Shown here one piece after another: positions 52,327 through 60,813 of a DNA stretch of 64,000 nucleotides. The DNA is from Flavobacteriales bacterium. Its GTDB lineage: Bacteria > Bacteroidota > Bacteroidia > UBA10329. The notes under the pieces were generated by a model. It ran no database searches. It was not told where the DNA came from and was given only the letters and a program-made list of their open reading frames with translations. Where the stretch lies: the NCBI GenBank assembly GCA_020635495.1, contig JACJZQ010000001.1, positions 124,001 through 188,000 on the forward strand, written 5' to 3'. Positions within the stretch are counted from its first letter, which is position 1. Each line of letters begins with the position of its first letter. The translations under genes and the position numbers were made by a program.

Positions 52327-53660
52327 CGGTCAAAGCGTAATCGTTGCCCCAGCACAGTATCATTCAGCTGACCATTGGCGTAGGCCAAATGTCCGTTAAT
52401 GAAGGTATGTGTCACCTTGGCACTGAACTCCGTTCCTTCAAAAATGGACCAACCACATTTATAAAGGATGTTCGCTTTTGAAACGGTCCAAGGGTTTTTT
52501 GGATCAACAAGAACCAGGTCGGCCGCATACCCTTCTCGAATAAACCCTCGGTTCTCCAATTGGAAACAGATGGCCGGAGCATGGCACATTTTTTCCACCA
52601 TCCGCTCCAACGAAATAGCTCCGTTGGCAACATGTTGCATCATGGCCGGTAAAGCGTGCTGAACCAATGGTCCACCAGATGGTGCTTTGAAGTAGGTGTT
52701 CTGCTTTTCTGCCCATGTGTGTGGCGCGTGGTCGGTTGCAATAATGTCAATTCTATCATTGAGCAGCGCTTGAAAAACGCCCAGTCTATCCACTTCGGTT
52801 TTCACGGCTGGGTTCCACTTCAGGAGCGTTCCTTTCGTTTCATAAAGCGAATCATTGAATGTAAGATGATGAATGCAGGCCTCGGCCGTTATTCGCTTTT
52901 CAGCCAGTGGCACAGAGTTGTCAAACAGATGCGTTTCCTTTTCGGTGGAGATGTGCAGAATGTGAAGTCGGGTGTTGTGTTTTTTGGCCAACTCCACCGC
53001 TTTTGAAGACGACAGGTAACACGCCTCTACACTTCTGATAATCGGGTGCTGGGCAATGGGCACATCCTCTCCGAATTGTTCTTGTGCGGCAGCAGAATTG
53101 GCTCTGACGGTAGCTTCATCTTCGCAATGCGTAGCAATCAGCATCGGGCATTCAGAAAAAATGCCGTCCAAGGTTTCTTCATTGTCTACCAGCATGTTTC
53201 CGGTAGATGAACCCATAAAGATCTTGACCCCACAAACGTTCTGCTCATCGGTTTTCAGAACCTCATCCAAGTTATCGTTGGAGGCCCCCATGAAAAAAGA
53301 GTAATTGGCCAGAGAAACCTGTGCCGCACGGTCGTACTTGTCCTGGAGCAATTCTTGCGTCAGCGCATTTGGAACCGTATTGGGCATTTCCATGTAGCTG
53401 GTAATTCCTCCGGCAACAGCTGCGCGAGATTCCGTGAAAAGTTCTCCCTTGTGCGTCAGTCCCGGTTCTCGGAAATGCACTTGGTCATCAATGACACCGG
53501 GCATGAGAATGAGCCCTTCAGCATTGATCTCTTCAACACCTGATTCTACCGATATTGATGTATCGATCTTTGAGATGATTCCGTCCTGAATCAGGACATC
53601 CTTTACTTCTTGTTTGCCCTCATTGACAACGTTAGCCCCCTTAATGAGAAACTTTTTCAT
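52323..53660 (-). CDS. pyrC: dihydroorotase
   Basis: This 445-residue amidohydrolase closes carbamoyl-aspartate to dihydroorotate in pyrimidine synthesis. Metal-binding motifs are DDQVHFREPGLTHKGE near residue 59 and ATDHAPHT near residue 303, with HCEDEATVRAN and HILHISTEKE between them. The first motif reads DQVHFRE where other members have DxHxH, a variation seen in class I dihydroorotases of this phylum. It overlaps the upstream mannose-phosphate synthase gene by 20 bases and the DUF4296 gene by four. Confidence 0.92.
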   Translation of the reverse strand: MKKFLIKGANVVNEGKQEVKDVLIQDGIISKIDTSISVESGVEEINAEGLILMPGVIDDQVHFREPGLTHKGELFTESRAAVAGGITSYMEMPNTVPNALTQELLQDKYDRAAQVSLANYSFFMGASNDNLDEVLKTDEQNVCGVKIFMGSSTGNMLVDNEETLDGIFSECPMLIATHCEDEATVRANSAAAQEQFGEDVPIAQHPIIRSVEACYLSSSKAVELAKKHNTRLHILHISTEKETHLFDNSVPLAEKRITAEACIHHLTFNDSLYETKGTLLKWNPAVKTEVDRLGVFQALLNDRIDIIATDHAPHTWAEKQNTYFKAPSGGPLVQHALPAMMQHVANGAISLERMVEKMCHAPAICFQLENRGFIREGYAADLVLVDPKNPWTVSKANILYKCGWSIFEGTEFSAKVTHTFINGHLAYANGQLNDTVLGQRLRFDR

Positions 53661-54396
53661 TGCGTTCTTTTTGATAATTGCGGAAGAGGCTCTTCCATCT
53701 CATTTCCAATACTCCAAAGATGGCCTCCTTGAATATTCCTGAGCTCATTTTTGATTCCCCAGCCGTTCTGTCAGTGAAAATTATCGGCACCTCGAAAAGC
53801 TTGAAACCGTACTTCCACGCTAGGAATTTCATTTCTATCTGGAAGGCATAGCCGAAGAATTTCACTTCATCCAATGGGATGGTTTCCAACACAATTCTTC
53901 TGTAACACTTGAAACCGGCCGTGGTGTCTCTGATGTTCATTCCGGTAATGAAACGAACATATGCTGATGCATAGTAAGACATCAACACTCGACCCATTGG
54001 CCAATTGACCACGTTTACCCCTTTGATATATCGGGAACCGATGACCAGATCTGCCGGCTCTTGGTTTGCAGCATCGTACAGTTTGATCAGGTCCTCAGGG
54101 TTATGAGAGAAGTCGCAGTCCATCTCAAAAACGAACTGATAGTCTCGTTGCAATGCCCATTTAAAGCCGTGGATGTAAGCTGTACCCAAGCCCAACTTAC
54201 CAGACCTTTCTTCTAGGTGAAGACGACCGTCAAACTCTGGCATGAGGTCTTTGACCAACTGCGCGGTACCGTCCGGAGAACCATCGTCAATGATCAAAAG
54301 ATGGAAATCCTTCTTCAGCCCCATTACCGTTCGCACCATTTGCTGAACGTTCTCCTTCTCGTTGTACGTGGGTATTATGACCAGACTGTCAGACAT
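53641..54396 (-). CDS. polyprenol monophosphomannose synthase (GT2, DPM1-like)
   Basis: This 251-residue GT2 enzyme transfers mannose from GDP-mannose to polyprenyl phosphate. It opens SLVIIPTYNEKENVQQ, has the nucleotide-binding DDGSPDGTA and the metal-binding DCDFSHNPEDL, and lacks the C-terminal membrane helices of GtrB-type enzymes, as bacterial DPM1-like proteins do. The GSRYIKGVNVVNWPMGR motif is characteristic. Its product is the donor for GT-C mannosyltransferases, so it may serve the polytopic proteins elsewhere in the window. It overlaps pyrC by 20 bases. Confidence 0.88.
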   Translation of the reverse strand: MSDSLVIIPTYNEKENVQQMVRTVMGLKKDFHLLIIDDGSPDGTAQLVKDLMPEFDGRLHLEERSGKLGLGTAYIHGFKWALQRDYQFVFEMDCDFSHNPEDLIKLYDAANQEPADLVIGSRYIKGVNVVNWPMGRVLMSYYASAYVRFITGMNIRDTTAGFKCYRRIVLETIPLDEVKFFGYAFQIEMKFLAWKYGFKLFEVPIIFTDRTAGESKMSSGIFKEAIFGVLEMRWKSLFRNYQKERNEKVSH

Positions 54397-54410
54397 GAGT
54401 TCAAAAGTAA

Positions 54411-55346
54411 TTACCGAGAAGTTCTCTTTGCAGTTTTAACAGCCCATCTTAACAACTTGCCGCCAGGAAGTCCGTAAACGGCATCAAGAAGCAAACTTGG
54501 AACTACCTTTTCCTGAGGATGTTTGAGAGCGAAAAGAGTCGATGAAAAAAAGTATGACCAATGCTTTTGTTCAAGTTTCAATGCCCGAGCTTTGTTGAGT
54601 CTAAACCCTTTGGCCCGATTAATCCAAAAGTCAGTCGGAATTGCGGACTGAACGCAAGGGTTCTGTTGCATGATTCGCTGGGCATGAATCATTCCATCAA
54701 TGCTGTTGCTTTCCAATCTTCCAAATGGCTCTTCTGTGGTTGCATAGTACTCGCTGTTCGGAACGGCAACAACTTCCAATGAGTTTTGGCATATTATTCT
54801 GGTCCAAAGTTCATAGTCCTCGTTCATGCTTAGTGAAGCATTAAACAGGTTTTTGGAAAACAAATTGCTTCTTACACAGACATTCATGCCGACTTCCTGT
54901 TCTATTACCCATTGCAGTTTTTTGAAATTGAAGCTTTCTATGGGCCTTGGTGTCTTTTTGCCGGAATGGCAGGATACCCATACCATCCTAGTAGCGAAAA
55001 AAGAGGAGTCGTGAAACGCTACCGCTTTCTTTAGATTGGAAAGGTATTCCTTGTTCCAAGCATCATCACTATCAAGAAAGCAAATGAAGACTCCCTTTGC
55101 ATGGTGTATTCCAAGATTCCTGGCCGTACTCCGCCCCTGATTTTCTTGGTACAGGTATATGATCCGACTGTCGGTTTCCATGAAGGATTTAACAATGTCA
55201 TTGGTGTTGTCTTCTGAACCATCATCGACTATGATGTGTTCGAAGTCAGAAAATTCTTGGAGCTGTAAGGATTGAATTACAACCGCTAACTGTCCAGCTC
55301 GATTGTAAGTGGGGGTAATAATTGAGAAAAAAGGAGACTTACTCAT
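54411..55346 (-). CDS. GT2 family glycosyltransferase
   Basis: This 311-residue enzyme has a single GT-A domain with FSIITPTYNRAGQLAVVIQSL, VDDGSEDNTND and the metal-binding FLDSDDAWN. The C-terminal third is helical and basic (KARALKLEQKHWSYFFSSTLF) and may touch the membrane. Such enzymes build surface polysaccharides or decorate lipids or proteins. It lies 14 bases upstream of the mannose-phosphate synthase and 6 bases downstream of the glutaminyl-cyclase-like lipoprotein gene. Donor and acceptor are unknown. Confidence 0.88.
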   Translation of the reverse strand: MSKSPFFSIITPTYNRAGQLAVVIQSLQLQEFSDFEHIIVDDGSEDNTNDIVKSFMETDSRIIYLYQENQGRSTARNLGIHHAKGVFICFLDSDDAWNKEYLSNLKKAVAFHDSSFFATRMVWVSCHSGKKTPRPIESFNFKKLQWVIEQEVGMNVCVRSNLFSKNLFNASLSMNEDYELWTRIICQNSLEVVAVPNSEYYATTEEPFGRLESNSIDGMIHAQRIMQQNPCVQSAIPTDFWINRAKGFRLNKARALKLEQKHWSYFFSSTLFALKHPQEKVVPSLLLDAVYGLPGGKLLRWAVKTAKRTSR

Positions 55347-55352
55347 CCTTTT

Positions 55353-56315
55353 TCATTGATTGTAAACCATTTGGACACAGGTTGAGCCAACGGCCCTCAG
55401 CGTTTCGATATCAATTACTTCTATTTGATCGTTCTTCGTGTGCCAATGATCCCAAAACAGAGACCTGTTTTTCACATCTTGGTGGATGATTGCCACACAT
55501 GGAATACCAGCCAACTGATTCACATGCATATGGTCATCAAAAATTACATGAGTTCGGTTGTAAATGAAATGTTGGCCGTAGCCGAGTTGATTGCCAAGAT
55601 CCCATAACTCTAGGAGGTGTTGCCTTGCATGTTCCCACGAGAAATGCTCAAGTGTAAATTCAGCGTTAGCGGCCCCGACCATGTTTAGCAAGATTCCAAA
55701 ATCGGGTTTGGCCCCAGTTAGGTTTTCGCTCCAATACTTGGAACCCAAGCAATAACCGTGGTCATCAGGGTTGTCCGTTTCCTGAAAGGTCGGCCTACCC
55801 TGGTCTTCCATGTCAAAGAGAACGATTTCCACTCCAACACTCGAAGGTGTCTGTCCCATGATGCGGGCCATCTCAAGAATAACGGCTACACCACTGGCGT
55901 TATCATTGGCGCCAACAATGGGTTGGTCCTTATCCTCATCCCCTTGGTCTGCAAATGGCCGACTGTCCCAATGCGCGCAAAGCAGAATTCGCTTTTCGGC
56001 CTGTGGATTGAGAATTGCTGAGATGTTCCTCAGCGGAAACAACTTATTGTCATAACCGACTATCGTGTCCTTTTGCTCTGATACGGCAAAACCGTAGGAG
56101 GTCAGTTTGCTCGCCAAATAATTGCCACATGCTTCGTGGGCTTCGGTACCAGGAATTCTAAATCCGAACGCTATCTGCTCTTCAATGAATCTGTACGCAG
56201 AGTCTTCATTGAATACCGGGGCCGGCTTTAGCTCAACCACCTGCGGCTCTCTCTTATTCGGGTTACAGGAAAAAAGTAGGCTCCCGAGAAGGGCTATGAC
56301 GGTCAGACTACGCAT
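55353..56315 (-). CDS. M28-family lipoprotein, glutaminyl-peptide cyclotransferase-like
   Basis: This 320-residue protein starts at the ATG at 56315 ([17 protein letters not shown], lipobox Cys17). It matches the type II glutaminyl cyclase branch of the M28 zinc enzymes: [16 protein letters not shown], the metal-binding [26 protein letters not shown] and a late [13 protein letters not shown] plus WHTKNDQ. Such enzymes turn N-terminal Gln into pyroglutamate on secreted proteins, as in Porphyromonas. An aminopeptidase role is the alternative. Its first bases overlap cysS by eight, placing it in the six-gene run. Confidence 0.8.
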   Translation of the reverse strand: MRSLTVIALLGSLLFSCNPNKREPQVVELKPAPVFNEDSAYRFIEEQIAFGFRIPGTEAHEACGNYLASKLTSYGFAVSEQKDTIVGYDNKLFPLRNISAILNPQAEKRILLCAHWDSRPFADQGDEDKDQPIVGANDNASGVAVILEMARIMGQTPSSVGVEIVLFDMEDQGRPTFQETDNPDDHGYCLGSKYWSENLTGAKPDFGILLNMVGAANAEFTLEHFSWEHARQHLLELWDLGNQLGYGQHFIYNRTHVIFDDHMHVNQLAGIPCVAIIHQDVKNRSLFWDHWHTKNDQIEVIDIETLRAVGSTCVQMVYNQ

Positions 56316-57801
56316 CGAACTGCCAATCTGCTCCATCCTTTCCGTCCATCACGGTAACCCCAATGGCTTTCAATTGGTCTCTGATGGCATCTGAAGTAGC
56401 ATAATCCTTATTTGACTTGGCGGTGCTGCGGATCTCAAGTAGAACCTTCATTACATCATCCAACTTCTGTGCGCTTTGGTCGCTGACAACAGCTCCACCA
56501 AGCCCAAGAACATCTTCGAAGTAGGACTCAAATAAACTTACAACTCTGTCAAATTCAGCTTTGCTCGGAATGAGTTTTTCCTGATTGTTCTTCAGTGCAT
56601 TGATGTAAGATGCCATGTCAAATAACGAAGCAATGGTCAGAGCCGTGTTCAGATCGTCATTCATTGCATCTGCCAAATTCGTCTCCCAACCATCAATTCT
56701 ATTCTTGGTGTCTGCAGAATCACTTCCCCAATTCAGATTCAACGATCTGGCCGCAGCCAACGCATTGTTCAATCGGGTGTAGCCTTTCTGTGCAGCTTGC
56801 AACGGCTCGTTACCGAAATCGAGCGTGCTTCTATAGTGTGCCTGCAGAATGAAGAAACGTATTGTCAACGGGTCGTACGCTTGCTCAAGCAACTCATGGT
56901 CTCCGTTAAAGAATTGGTGCAACATGATGGTATTGCCCAACGATTTGGCCATTTTCTGACCGTTGAGCGTGATCATGTTATTGTGGAGCCAGTATCTGAC
57001 AGGTTCTTCACCATTTGAACCTACTGACTGTGCAATCTCACATTCATGATGCGGGAAAAGTAGATCCATTCCCCCTCCATGAATGTCAAAGGTTTCGCCC
57101 AAATACTTGCTGCTCATTACGGAGCATTCTATATGCCAACCTGGAAAACCATCACTCCAAGGTGATGGCCATCTCATAATGTGCTCTGGAGATGCCTTTT
57201 TCCAAAGGGCAAAATCCAATGAACTACGCTTTTCGTCCTGGCCATCCAAGTCTCTCGTGTTAGATTGAAGGTCTTCGATCTTTCTGCCCGAAAGTTTTCC
57301 GTAATGATGGGATCTGGCGTATTTCTCCACATCGAAATAGACTGAACCGTTAGACACGTAAGCAAAACCATTGTCCAGAATTTTCTGGGTCATGGCAATT
57401 TGCTCAATGATGTGCCCTGAAGCCTGTGGCTCAATGGACGGACGATTATTGTTCAACGCGTCCATGTCTTTGTGGTAGCGGTCCTTGTAATACTGAACCA
57501 CCTCCATTGGCTCCAGTTGCTCCAGACGAGCCTTCTTGGCCACCTTGTCTTCGCCATGGTCCGCATCATTTTCCAAATGGCCGACATCCGTAATATTTCG
57601 CACGTATCGAACCTTAAAACCTAAGTGTTTCAGGTATCGGAAAACAATATCGAATGTGATGGCTGACCTTGCATGACCCAGATGCGCATCACCATAAACC
57701 GTTGGTCCACAAACGTACATTCCTACAAACGGTGGGTTGGCAGGAATGAATTCCTCCTTCTTTCGGGTAATGGTGTTGTAAAAATGCAGCTTGGTACTCA
57801 T
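56308..57801 (-). CDS. cysS: cysteine-tRNA ligase
   Basis: This 497-residue class I synthetase charges tRNA-Cys. It has the zinc-binding [19 protein letters not shown] (with the HIGH-type HLGH), the mid-protein WHIECSVMS and [15 protein letters not shown] zinc ligands, and the KMAKSLGN loop. The C-terminal helical and small domains are complete. A TATTTTTG element is at 57818-57825, 16 bases before the ATG. It is the first gene of the minus-strand run through M28, GT2, DPM1, pyrC and DUF4296. Confidence 0.96.
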   Translation of the reverse strand: MSTKLHFYNTITRKKEEFIPANPPFVGMYVCGPTVYGDAHLGHARSAITFDIVFRYLKHLGFKVRYVRNITDVGHLENDADHGEDKVAKKARLEQLEPMEVVQYYKDRYHKDMDALNNNRPSIEPQASGHIIEQIAMTQKILDNGFAYVSNGSVYFDVEKYARSHHYGKLSGRKIEDLQSNTRDLDGQDEKRSSLDFALWKKASPEHIMRWPSPWSDGFPGWHIECSVMSSKYLGETFDIHGGGMDLLFPHHECEIAQSVGSNGEEPVRYWLHNNMITLNGQKMAKSLGNTIMLHQFFNGDHELLEQAYDPLTIRFFILQAHYRSTLDFGNEPLQAAQKGYTRLNNALAAARSLNLNWGSDSADTKNRIDGWETNLADAMNDDLNTALTIASLFDMASYINALKNNQEKLIPSKAEFDRVVSLFESYFEDVLGLGGAVVSDQSAQKLDDVMKVLLEIRSTAKSNKDYATSDAIRDQLKAIGVTVMDGKDGADWQFDA

Positions 57802-57817
57802 GATATATCGTAAACGA

Positions 57818-57825
57818 CAAAAATA
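57818..57825 (-). promoter_or_regulatory. TAnnTTTG -7 element for the cysS operon
   Basis: On the minus strand this reads TATTTTTG, 16 bases before the cysS ATG. It should drive the whole six-gene run, since the following genes overlap or are separated by at most 14 bases. Confidence 0.5.
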
Positions 57826-57877
57826 GAACCATGCTGCCGAATACCCTAACGGAAATAGCTTAGGAAACCGTGAAACA

Positions 57878-57905
57878 AAAAAAGCGGTGCATCAGCACCG
57901 CTTTT
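57878..57905. terminator. bidirectional intrinsic terminator
   Basis: AAAAGCGGTGC and GCACCGCTTTT form an 11-base-pair stem around ATCA, with A residues on one side and T residues on the other. It lies directly after the MORN/YwqK gene on the minus strand and before the cysS promoter. Confidence 0.85.
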
Positions 57906-57922
57906 AACACGTTTCCGATTTC

Positions 57923-58786
57923 TTAGTTAGGAGAACTTATGGACTCTTCGCCCACCTTTTTACCGCCCTCATACACAATGGTGGAAACCAACTGACCATT
58001 TTCATAGACGTAAACTTTTCCATCTATCAGTTTTTTGTCCTTGAACGTTCCTTCTTTACTCACGGTGCCATCTGGGTTCATCAGCTTATTGTAGCCGTCT
58101 TCAAAGTCGGTTTTGGCAATTGTCTTTGGCTTTGGTTTGCCAGTGTATTTTTTGATGTTCTCGTCATACTCCTTGCCAGCAGGTAACGACACGGTCCGAT
58201 CCGGCTCTACTTTTCCCGCTTCAAAGTATCTCTTGGCTTTGATGGAGCCGTCCTCATAGTACTCCAACAACTCACCGTTTTCATTGCCATTTTTCCAGTC
58301 TCCGAGATACTGAAGCATTCCATTCTCATGAAAGTATTTCTGTTCGCCTTCCCGCTTTCCGGAGCCATTGTAGTTCCAATCGTACTTGAGCACGCCATCT
58401 GGGTAGTAGTACTTGTATTGACCGAACCAGCGGTTCATTTTCCAAATGCCCTCTTCCTGTAATTGTCCGGTCCTATAATAGATCTTGGCATAACCGTTCG
58501 CTATGTTGTTGGCGAAGGTCAGTTCGTGTTTCTTGTTTCCGTTAGGATAGTATTTGGTCCAAACGCCAGTTTTCCGATTATCCACATACTCGCCCTCTTC
58601 TACCAACTGTCCGTTCTCGTAGCCTTTGTATTTGCCATCTTCATTGTAAACCTTCCACCAGCCTTGCTTTTGGTTGTTGGCATCGCGCACGTTTATAGAA
58701 TCTCCGTTGTTGCCAGAAGATTGTGCGCTAGCCACCAGAAAGGAAGCTATCAATGTGAAGTAGGTTATAACTGTTTTCGCGTTCAT
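57923..58786 (-). CDS. MORN-repeat YwqK-like secreted protein
   Basis: This 287-residue protein starts at the ATG at 58786 (MNAKTVITYFTLIASFLVASAQ), a signal peptide. The mature part has about nine MORN-type repeats, such as GVWTKYYPNGNKKHELTF, EEGIWKMNRWFGQYKYYYPDG and GDWKNGNENGELLEYYEDG, which form an elongated beta sheet. Databases often label such proteins as a YwqK antitoxin, but there is no toxin gene here and the protein is exported, so this name is not meaningful. A terminator follows it. Partner and role are unknown. Confidence 0.85.
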   Translation of the reverse strand: MNAKTVITYFTLIASFLVASAQSSGNNGDSINVRDANNQKQGWWKVYNEDGKYKGYENGQLVEEGEYVDNRKTGVWTKYYPNGNKKHELTFANNIANGYAKIYYRTGQLQEEGIWKMNRWFGQYKYYYPDGVLKYDWNYNGSGKREGEQKYFHENGMLQYLGDWKNGNENGELLEYYEDGSIKAKRYFEAGKVEPDRTVSLPAGKEYDENIKKYTGKPKPKTIAKTDFEDGYNKLMNPDGTVSKEGTFKDKKLIDGKVYVYENGQLVSTIVYEGGKKVGEESISSPN

Positions 58787-58883
58787 GTCTTTCGCCTCTT
58801 TGACCATCTTTTACTCAAATGGGGCCTATTAGGTTAGTGTCGTTTGTCGAAATCTGAAGCACGGAATTGCTAAATGCTATTAC

Positions 58884-58891
58884 TACTTTTG
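58884..58891 (+). promoter_or_regulatory. TAnnTTTG -7 element for the SiaC-like gene
   Basis: TACTTTTG matches the consensus and ends six bases before the ATG at 58898, supporting that start over the in-frame one at 58874. Confidence 0.5.
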
Positions 58892-58897
58892 GACCGA

Positions 58898-59281
58898 ATG
58901 GAAAAATGGACGATTGAAGCCTCAGAACGCAGCCCGTTGGTGTTGCTTGATCGGGAGGCATCGGTTCTGAAAATTGAGGGAAGGTCTTACCCGGAAGAGG
59001 GGATGGACTTCTTCGATCCCATTATTCTGCGATTTAAGACTCTCCAGAAATCAGATAGTCCGATTTCTACAATTCACATAAGGTTAGAGTATTACAACTC
59101 TGCAACTTCCAAGGCAATGGCAGAATTGTTTCAGGGACTCTTATCTGTAAAGCAGAAAGGAGTGGATGCCGTGGTAATTTGGGAGTATGAGGAGGAAGAT
59201 GAGGGAATTCAGGATGACATTGACATGTTTGTCGAAACATTCGATCTGAAGTTTGACATCCGCCACACAAGTTTTAGGTGA
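58898..59281 (+). CDS. SiaC-family regulatory phosphoprotein (DUF1987)
   Basis: This 127-residue protein matches DUF1987/SiaC, a STAS-like regulatory protein that in Pseudomonas binds the diguanylate cyclase SiaD and is switched by phosphorylation of a Thr. The core motif LEYYNSATSK (residues 63-72) has the candidate phospho-site Ser/Thr, and the family pattern IEGRSYPEEG precedes it. The acidic IWEYEEEDEGIQDDID follows. Its kinase, phosphatase and cyclase partners are not in the window, so this is an orphan copy. It overlaps the convergent dehydrogenase by eight bases. Confidence 0.88.
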   Translation: MEKWTIEASERSPLVLLDREASVLKIEGRSYPEEGMDFFDPIILRFKTLQKSDSPISTIHIRLEYYNSATSKAMAELFQGLLSVKQKGVDAVVIWEYEEEDEGIQDDIDMFVETFDLKFDIRHTSFR

Positions 59282-60230
59282 CAACCTCGGAGAGGTGCTC
59301 TAACATGTCCTGCACCATGTACTCAAACGAGTAGTCATTCTTCCAGCCCCAGTCTTTTCTCGCGCAGGTGTCGTCTATGGAGCTAGGCCAGCCGTCTGCA
59401 ACACGTTGCCTGAAATCGGGGTTATAATTTATCGTGAAACCAGGAATGTGTTTACGGATCTCCATGGCCAATTCTTCTGGCGTAAAGCTGAATGCCGCGA
59501 CATTGTAACCGACCCGAAGTTTTACCTGCTCAGCAGGTGCTTCCATAAGTTGCAATGTGGCTTTGATGGCGTCTGGCATGTACATCATCGGAAGCCGTGT
59601 GTGCTTTTCCAAATAGCATTCAAACGGAACCCCTGCAACCGCTTTGTGGAAAATATCAACGGCATAATCGGTAGTCCCACCTCCGGGAGCGCTTTTGTAA
59701 CCAATCAGCCCAGGGTATCGCAAACTTCTAACATCTACCCCGAATTTCTGATGATAGTATGAACACCATTGCTCACCAGCCAGTTTACTGATGCCGTAAA
59801 CCGTAACGGGTTCGGTAATTGTAGTTTGAGGAGTGTCGGATTTAGGCGTATTCGGACCGAAAACAGCAATGGAACTTGGCCAATAAACCTTGTCTATGAA
59901 ACCCTCTTTGGCCAGTTCCAACACGTAAAAAAGCCCATACATGTTCAAGTTCCAAGCCTGCATGATTTTCTGCTCGGCCATAGCAGAAAGCAGCGCGGCT
60001 AGCAGGTAAACTTGGTCAACGTTATATTTCACCACAATTTCGTGGAGTTTATCGCGGTCAAGAACATCCAATTGTTCGAACGGCCCACTTTCCAATACTT
60101 CCTGCGAAGCAGTTTTAAGATCGGATGCAACAACGTATTTATTTCCGTACTGCCTGCGGAGCTCCATCACCAACTCCGTACCGATCTGACCGGAAGCTCC
60201 AATGATCAAAATGCTCTTTTTCCTTCCCAT
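59274..60230 (-). CDS. NAD-dependent epimerase-like L-threonine dehydrogenase
   Basis: This 318-residue short-chain dehydrogenase starts at the ATG at 60230 (MGRKKSILIIGASGQIG). The Rossmann motif GASGQIG binds NAD, and TVYGISKLAGEQW has the catalytic Tyr and Lys. The sequence (SAMAEQ, RYPGLIGYKSAPGGGTTDYAVDIF, VGYNVAAFSFTPEELA) matches UDP-galactose-epimerase-like L-threonine 3-dehydrogenases found in Flavobacterium. These oxidise threonine to 2-amino-3-oxobutyrate, which then needs a ligase not seen here. A divergent RidA gene begins 113 bases away. Confidence 0.85.
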   Translation of the reverse strand: MGRKKSILIIGASGQIGTELVMELRRQYGNKYVVASDLKTASQEVLESGPFEQLDVLDRDKLHEIVVKYNVDQVYLLAALLSAMAEQKIMQAWNLNMYGLFYVLELAKEGFIDKVYWPSSIAVFGPNTPKSDTPQTTITEPVTVYGISKLAGEQWCSYYHQKFGVDVRSLRYPGLIGYKSAPGGGTTDYAVDIFHKAVAGVPFECYLEKHTRLPMMYMPDAIKATLQLMEAPAEQVKLRVGYNVAAFSFTPEELAMEIRKHIPGFTINYNPDFRQRVADGWPSSIDDTCARKDWGWKNDYSFEYMVQDMLEHLSEVVT

Positions 60231-60343
60231 TTTCCGTCTACGTGACTTAAGCAAATGTATCATTTTTTGTAGCGGATGAATTGACCGCAATTCGACATTC
60301 AACCGATCCGGAACGCCAAAGTTTTCCCGTTAAATTTGTCAGC

Positions 60344-60760
60344 ATGAGCGAGACAAAATTTGATTCAGAAAGAGCACCGGAGCCAGTGGGTTTGTACCCA
60401 CATGCAAGGCAAGTGGGCAACCTACTTTTCCTTTCGGGCGTTGGCCCGCGCGAACGCGGGACCAAGAAGATACCAGGAGTTGAGCTGGATGATGATGGGA
60501 ATATCGTTTCGTACGACATTGAAAAGCAATGCCGTTCGGTTTTTAATAATGTGCGGATGATCCTGGAAGATTCCGGTTCAAGTTGGGACAAGATCGTTGA
60601 TGTGATCGTTTTCCTGACCAACATGAAGGACGATTTCAAGACCTACAACCGTGTGTATGCCGAGTATTTCAAGGACAATCTTCCGTGCCGCACCACGGTA
60701 GAGATCAATTGCCTGCCCACACCAATTGCCATTGAGTTGAAGGTGATCGCGACCATTTAA
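60344..60760 (+). CDS. RidA family protein (2-aminomuconate deaminase-like)
   Basis: This 138-residue chorismate-mutase-like trimer-forming protein belongs to RidA/YjgF, which deaminates reactive enamines and imines. The start at 60344 (MSETKFDSERAPEPVG) is used because the longer frame adds non-family sequence. The substrate Arg116 in PCRTTVEIN is kept. A longer loop (RERGTKKIPGVELDDDG) places it closer to 2-aminomuconate deaminases than to the short RidA. It lies next to a threonine-dehydrogenase-like gene, which makes an aminoketone intermediate, so a clean-up role is possible. Confidence 0.85.
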   Translation: MSETKFDSERAPEPVGLYPHARQVGNLLFLSGVGPRERGTKKIPGVELDDDGNIVSYDIEKQCRSVFNNVRMILEDSGSSWDKIVDVIVFLTNMKDDFKTYNRVYAEYFKDNLPCRTTVEINCLPTPIAIELKVIATI

Positions 60761-60813
60761 GGTTCGCTATCCGTATTCTACTTCTTATCTTCGCGCTCCT
60801 TTTGGAAAAAACG

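Noticed and set aside
57923..58786. YwqK-type antitoxin as part of a toxin-antitoxin system
   Set aside because: The product has a signal peptide and MORN repeats, and no toxin gene is adjacent. The antitoxin label is an inherited database name.
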